From Symbiodinium natans (taxonomy: Eukaryota > Sar > Dinophyceae > Suessiales > Symbiodiniaceae): a stretch of 64,000 nt of DNA. The notes beneath the pieces were generated by a model, which was not told where the DNA came from, made no database searches, and saw only the letters and a program-made list of their open reading frames with translations. The DNA is taken from the NCBI GenBank assembly GCA_905221605.1, contig CAJNDS010002492.1:1-64000 (forward strand), written 5' to 3'. Positions 62,312-64,000 of the stretch are shown here, piece after piece (position 1 is the stretch's first letter; each line of letters opens with the position of its first letter). The position numbers were made by a program, and so were the translations under genes.

Positions 62312-62953
62312 ATGCACAAACATAAGCGAAGAAATGAAGGTATTTTATATGAACCTCCTAAAGCAAGAAATAAATTACATAATGAAGTTAGAGATGAATT
62401 AAATGAAAATGAAACATTTTTAACTGATACTCAAGGATTAAGACTTGCGTACGAAAACCCAGAAGGCATTTATCAAAATGGTAGCATTTTATACATTGCT
62501 GGAACGAAAAGCGGGAGAGATGTATATGATGATTTAAAATTACCGTTTTATCAAACAAGAAACACGAAGAGATACAAAGACGTTGATAAATTTATTAAAG
62601 ACGGAACTATAGAGGTTGATGGTAAGAAACTCACAGGTGTAACTGATATTATTAGTCATAGTTTAGGTTCAGCGGTAGGACAACAAATAAATAATGATTA
62701 TGGTAATATTTTTAGAAGTAGGAGTTATGGTTCTCCTTTTGTTTCAGGACAACAACCAGATGAGACAGGGACAAATTTAAGAATACGAAAGGCTGGTGAT
62801 GTCGTTAGTATGTTTGATAGAGGAAGCACAACATTAAATAGAGGAACATTAAACCCACTTGATAATCATAGTTATGCTGATATTGCTAATGTTCACAATA
62901 AACCAGGCAACTTACCTATAACAACAGATGAGTTTATGCAACAATTTAATTAA
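62312..62953 (+). CDS. Lipase-like alpha/beta hydrolase of the PLV (213 aa)
   Basis: ATG at 62312, stop TAA. It carries the nucleophile elbow IISHSLGSAVGQ (S117, the usual GHSLGG changed to SHSLGS) after a strand (LTGVTDI). A candidate acid lies in AGDVVSMFD and a candidate histidine in DNHSYADI, the order Ser-Asp-His of class-3 lipases. Upstream ILYIAGTKS resembles the entry strand with the oxyanion region. No signal peptide. In virions such enzymes could help cross or leave membranes (inference). Next to capsid genes. Lipase-like genes are known from some PLVs. Confidence 0.75.
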   Translation: MHKHKRRNEGILYEPPKARNKLHNEVRDELNENETFLTDTQGLRLAYENPEGIYQNGSILYIAGTKSGRDVYDDLKLPFYQTRNTKRYKDVDKFIKDGTIEVDGKKLTGVTDIISHSLGSAVGQQINNDYGNIFRSRSYGSPFVSGQQPDETGTNLRIRKAGDVVSMFDRGSTTLNRGTLNPLDNHSYADIANVHNKPGNLPITTDEFMQQFN

Positions 62954-62972
62954 TTTCTCAATAATATTAATA

Positions 62973-63164
62973 ATGTTTGCTTATAAATCTAGCACTTATG
63001 AAAAGTTAGAGAAACCAAAACCAGATAAAAAATTCAAACAGAACAGTTATGAAGAAATACGTAAACTTGTTGAAGATAATGAGGGGAATGACGTAGTGAA
63101 AGATATTAAGAATAAGAAGAAAAATAATAAAGAAATTTCATATAATTTCAAATTATTTGATTAA
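62973..63164 (+). CDS. Small basic PLV protein (63 aa)
   Basis: The ATG at 62973 is preferred over an upstream start that overlaps the lipase gene. Lys/Asn-rich, hydrophilic (KKNNKEISYNFKLFD end). Function unknown. Its stop codon lies in a perfect hairpin. Confidence 0.6.
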   Translation: MFAYKSSTYEKLEKPKPDKKFKQNSYEEIRKLVEDNEGNDVVKDIKNKKKNNKEISYNFKLFD

Positions 63165-63189
63165 ATATAATATTAACAATTATATTTAA
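63161..63189 (+). terminator. Perfect AT hairpin before the major capsid gene
   Basis: TTAAATATAAT (63161-63171) and ATTATATTTAA (63179-63189), 11-bp arms, 7-base loop. It includes the stop codon of the 63-aa gene. Confidence 0.65.
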
Positions 63190-63218
63190 TTAAATTTCTA
63201 TTTATATTATATATACTT

Positions 63219-64000
63219 ATGGAATCGTTCAGCCCAGAGGATATCCTCATTGACAACCTGTCATTTAAATTAAACAAAGGTAGTTCATATATAACTGATA
63301 GAAGAAGTGTTACATTTTGGCCTTCTGGTTCAAATATCTATAAACCTACAAGTGGTAACCGTGTATTGAAATTTTCATTAAACGCTGAAGATAATGCTTG
63401 GTTAGACCCTCAATCAGTAAGAATTTTCTTTACACTACAAAATCTTGACGCTGGAGCATTTAATAACAAACTCCGTCCATTATCTCCTCCTTATAGCTTC
63501 TTCAGACGAATGAGAATTATTGCTGGTAATCAGGTTGTTGAAGACTTTGATAATTACAACCGAGTTCATCATATGTTCTCTAAAATGATGTCCCAAGGAG
63601 CACGAAAAGATGAATCAAATGAAGGGTTTGGTTATCGATATGATGACGAAATTAAAACTCTCGTTAATGACGGTGACACAAGACTAAAATATGAAGTTAA
63701 TGGTTTAACTTGTCAAGGCTTTAAGGATAAAATGATTGTTGGATTTAAACCATTATGTGGTTTATTCAGTCAGTTTAAATATTTACCTTTAAAGTATATG
63801 GGAAATTTAACAATTGAATTAGAATTGGTTACTAATGCTACTGATTGTGTAATTGACCCTACAGATGTTACAACGGCAGATGCTGTAGGAAATAGGTTTG
63901 TAACTGACGTTAATCCTGCCACAGAAGCAGACGCTGAATTTAGAAATACAAGCACTGATTGGGAAATTAATAATGCTCGTGTTGTTTGTGATGTTTGCAC
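63219..64000 (+). CDS. PLV major capsid protein, double jelly roll, N-terminal 260 residues
   Basis: The ATG at 63219-63221 follows a TATATTATATATACTT box. The frame is open to the window edge (260 codons). Residues 1-60 have the opening strands (SSYITDRRSVTFWPSGSNIY, VLKFSLNAED). About 70-130 carry WLDPQSVRIFFTLQN and the conserved SFFRRMRIIAGNQVVEDFDN. About 180-205 carry GFKPLCGLFSQFKYLPLKYM followed by GNLTIELEL, a hallmark of PLV/virophage-type capsid proteins. The second jelly roll would lie beyond the edge. Trimers would form the capsid faces. Strong evidence that this is a virus-derived element. Confidence 0.9.
   Translation, partial: MESFSPEDILIDNLSFKLNKGSSYITDRRSVTFWPSGSNIYKPTSGNRVLKFSLNAEDNAWLDPQSVRIFFTLQNLDAGAFNNKLRPLSPPYSFFRRMRIIAGNQVVEDFDNYNRVHHMFSKMMSQGARKDESNEGFGYRYDDEIKTLVNDGDTRLKYEVNGLTCQGFKDKMIVGFKPLCGLFSQFKYLPLKYMGNLTIELELVTNATDCVIDPTDVTTADAVGNRFVTDVNPATEADAEFRNTSTDWEINNARVVCDVC

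Larger units (their letters stand above)
53040..64000. mobile_element. Integrated polinton-like virus (left part; right end outside the window)
   Basis: From about 53,040 composition becomes AT-rich, telomere repeats and M elements stop, and compact genes begin: integrase, polymerase-like/helicase fusion, accessory genes, minor capsid, lipase and major capsid. Capsid pair plus retroviral-type integrase define the polinton/PLV group. At least 10.9 kb is present. Packaging ATPase, protease and the second end are missing because the window stops. No terminal inverted repeat could be checked. All complete frames are intact, except the possible premature stop described at 59407, so the element may be recent or active. 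Confidence 0.85.

Noticed and set aside
63770-64000. Minus-strand frame at the right edge
   Set aside because: Antisense to the major capsid gene, which has clear family motifs on the plus strand.
1-64000. tRNA, rRNA or spliced-leader RNA genes
   Set aside because: No cloverleaf, rRNA core or perfect spliced-leader sequence was noticed by eye. A covariance-model scan would be decisive.
53040-64000. Alternative genetic code with TGA as tryptophan in the PLV
   Set aside because: TGA ends the replication and zinc-finger genes with further stops or the next gene immediately behind, and tryptophan is encoded by TGG in the capsid genes. The P1 case is better explained as a premature stop or readthrough.

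Overview
The window is a nuclear fragment of a protist, most likely a dinoflagellate, with an integrated polinton-like virus (PLV) at its right end. Four observations support the host call, and the taxon remains an inference: Arabidopsis-type telomere repeats (TTTAGGG/CCCTAAA) in dozens of internal arrays; reconstructable introns starting with GC, GA or GT and ending AG; candidate exons almost all on one strand; and spliced-leader-like relics in front of three genes.

Layout. 1-707 is the 5' part of a minus-strand gene for a secreted PAN/Apple-like protein. From 0.7 to 46.8 kb, short exon-like islands on the minus strand lie in a sea of interstitial telomere arrays, small inverted-repeat elements of about 90-190 bp in several families (called M1-M8 here), microsatellites and satellites. 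The islands include membrane segments, a coiled coil and a HAD-like end. Larger satellite blocks occupy 33.9-34.5, 36.0-37.1, 37.2-38.15 and 38.3-38.5 kb. At 46,798-48,643 eight consecutive exons of a PH-domain gene can be joined in frame. Its seven introns look like inserted elements: five repeat their first four bases exactly at the start of the next exon, and two are clear M3 inverted-repeat elements.

48.9-52.3 kb carries three plus-strand genes without recognisable homologues, in a repeat-poor stretch with related intergenic sequences. The middle gene has a ubiquitin-like domain ending in LRLRGG and a predicted 148-bp intron made of a 22-bp tandem repeat. 52.5-53.04 kb is a transition zone with a direct repeat.

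53.1-64.0 kb is AT-rich, compact and free of telomere repeats. It encodes a retroviral-type integrase, a 1294-residue polymerase-like/SF1-helicase/zinc-finger fusion, accessory proteins, a minor capsid (penton) protein, a lipase-like protein and the start of a double-jelly-roll major capsid protein that runs off the right edge. Together these give integration, replication and virion formation. The packaging ATPase, the protease and the right terminus are not in the window. AT-rich perfect palindromes sit at most PLV gene ends and may be 3'-end signals.

Most long open frames in the left 48 kb are accidental translations of repeats and were left out. Exon islands are judged by eye from codon-like composition and protein-like translation, so their edges are approximate except where stated.
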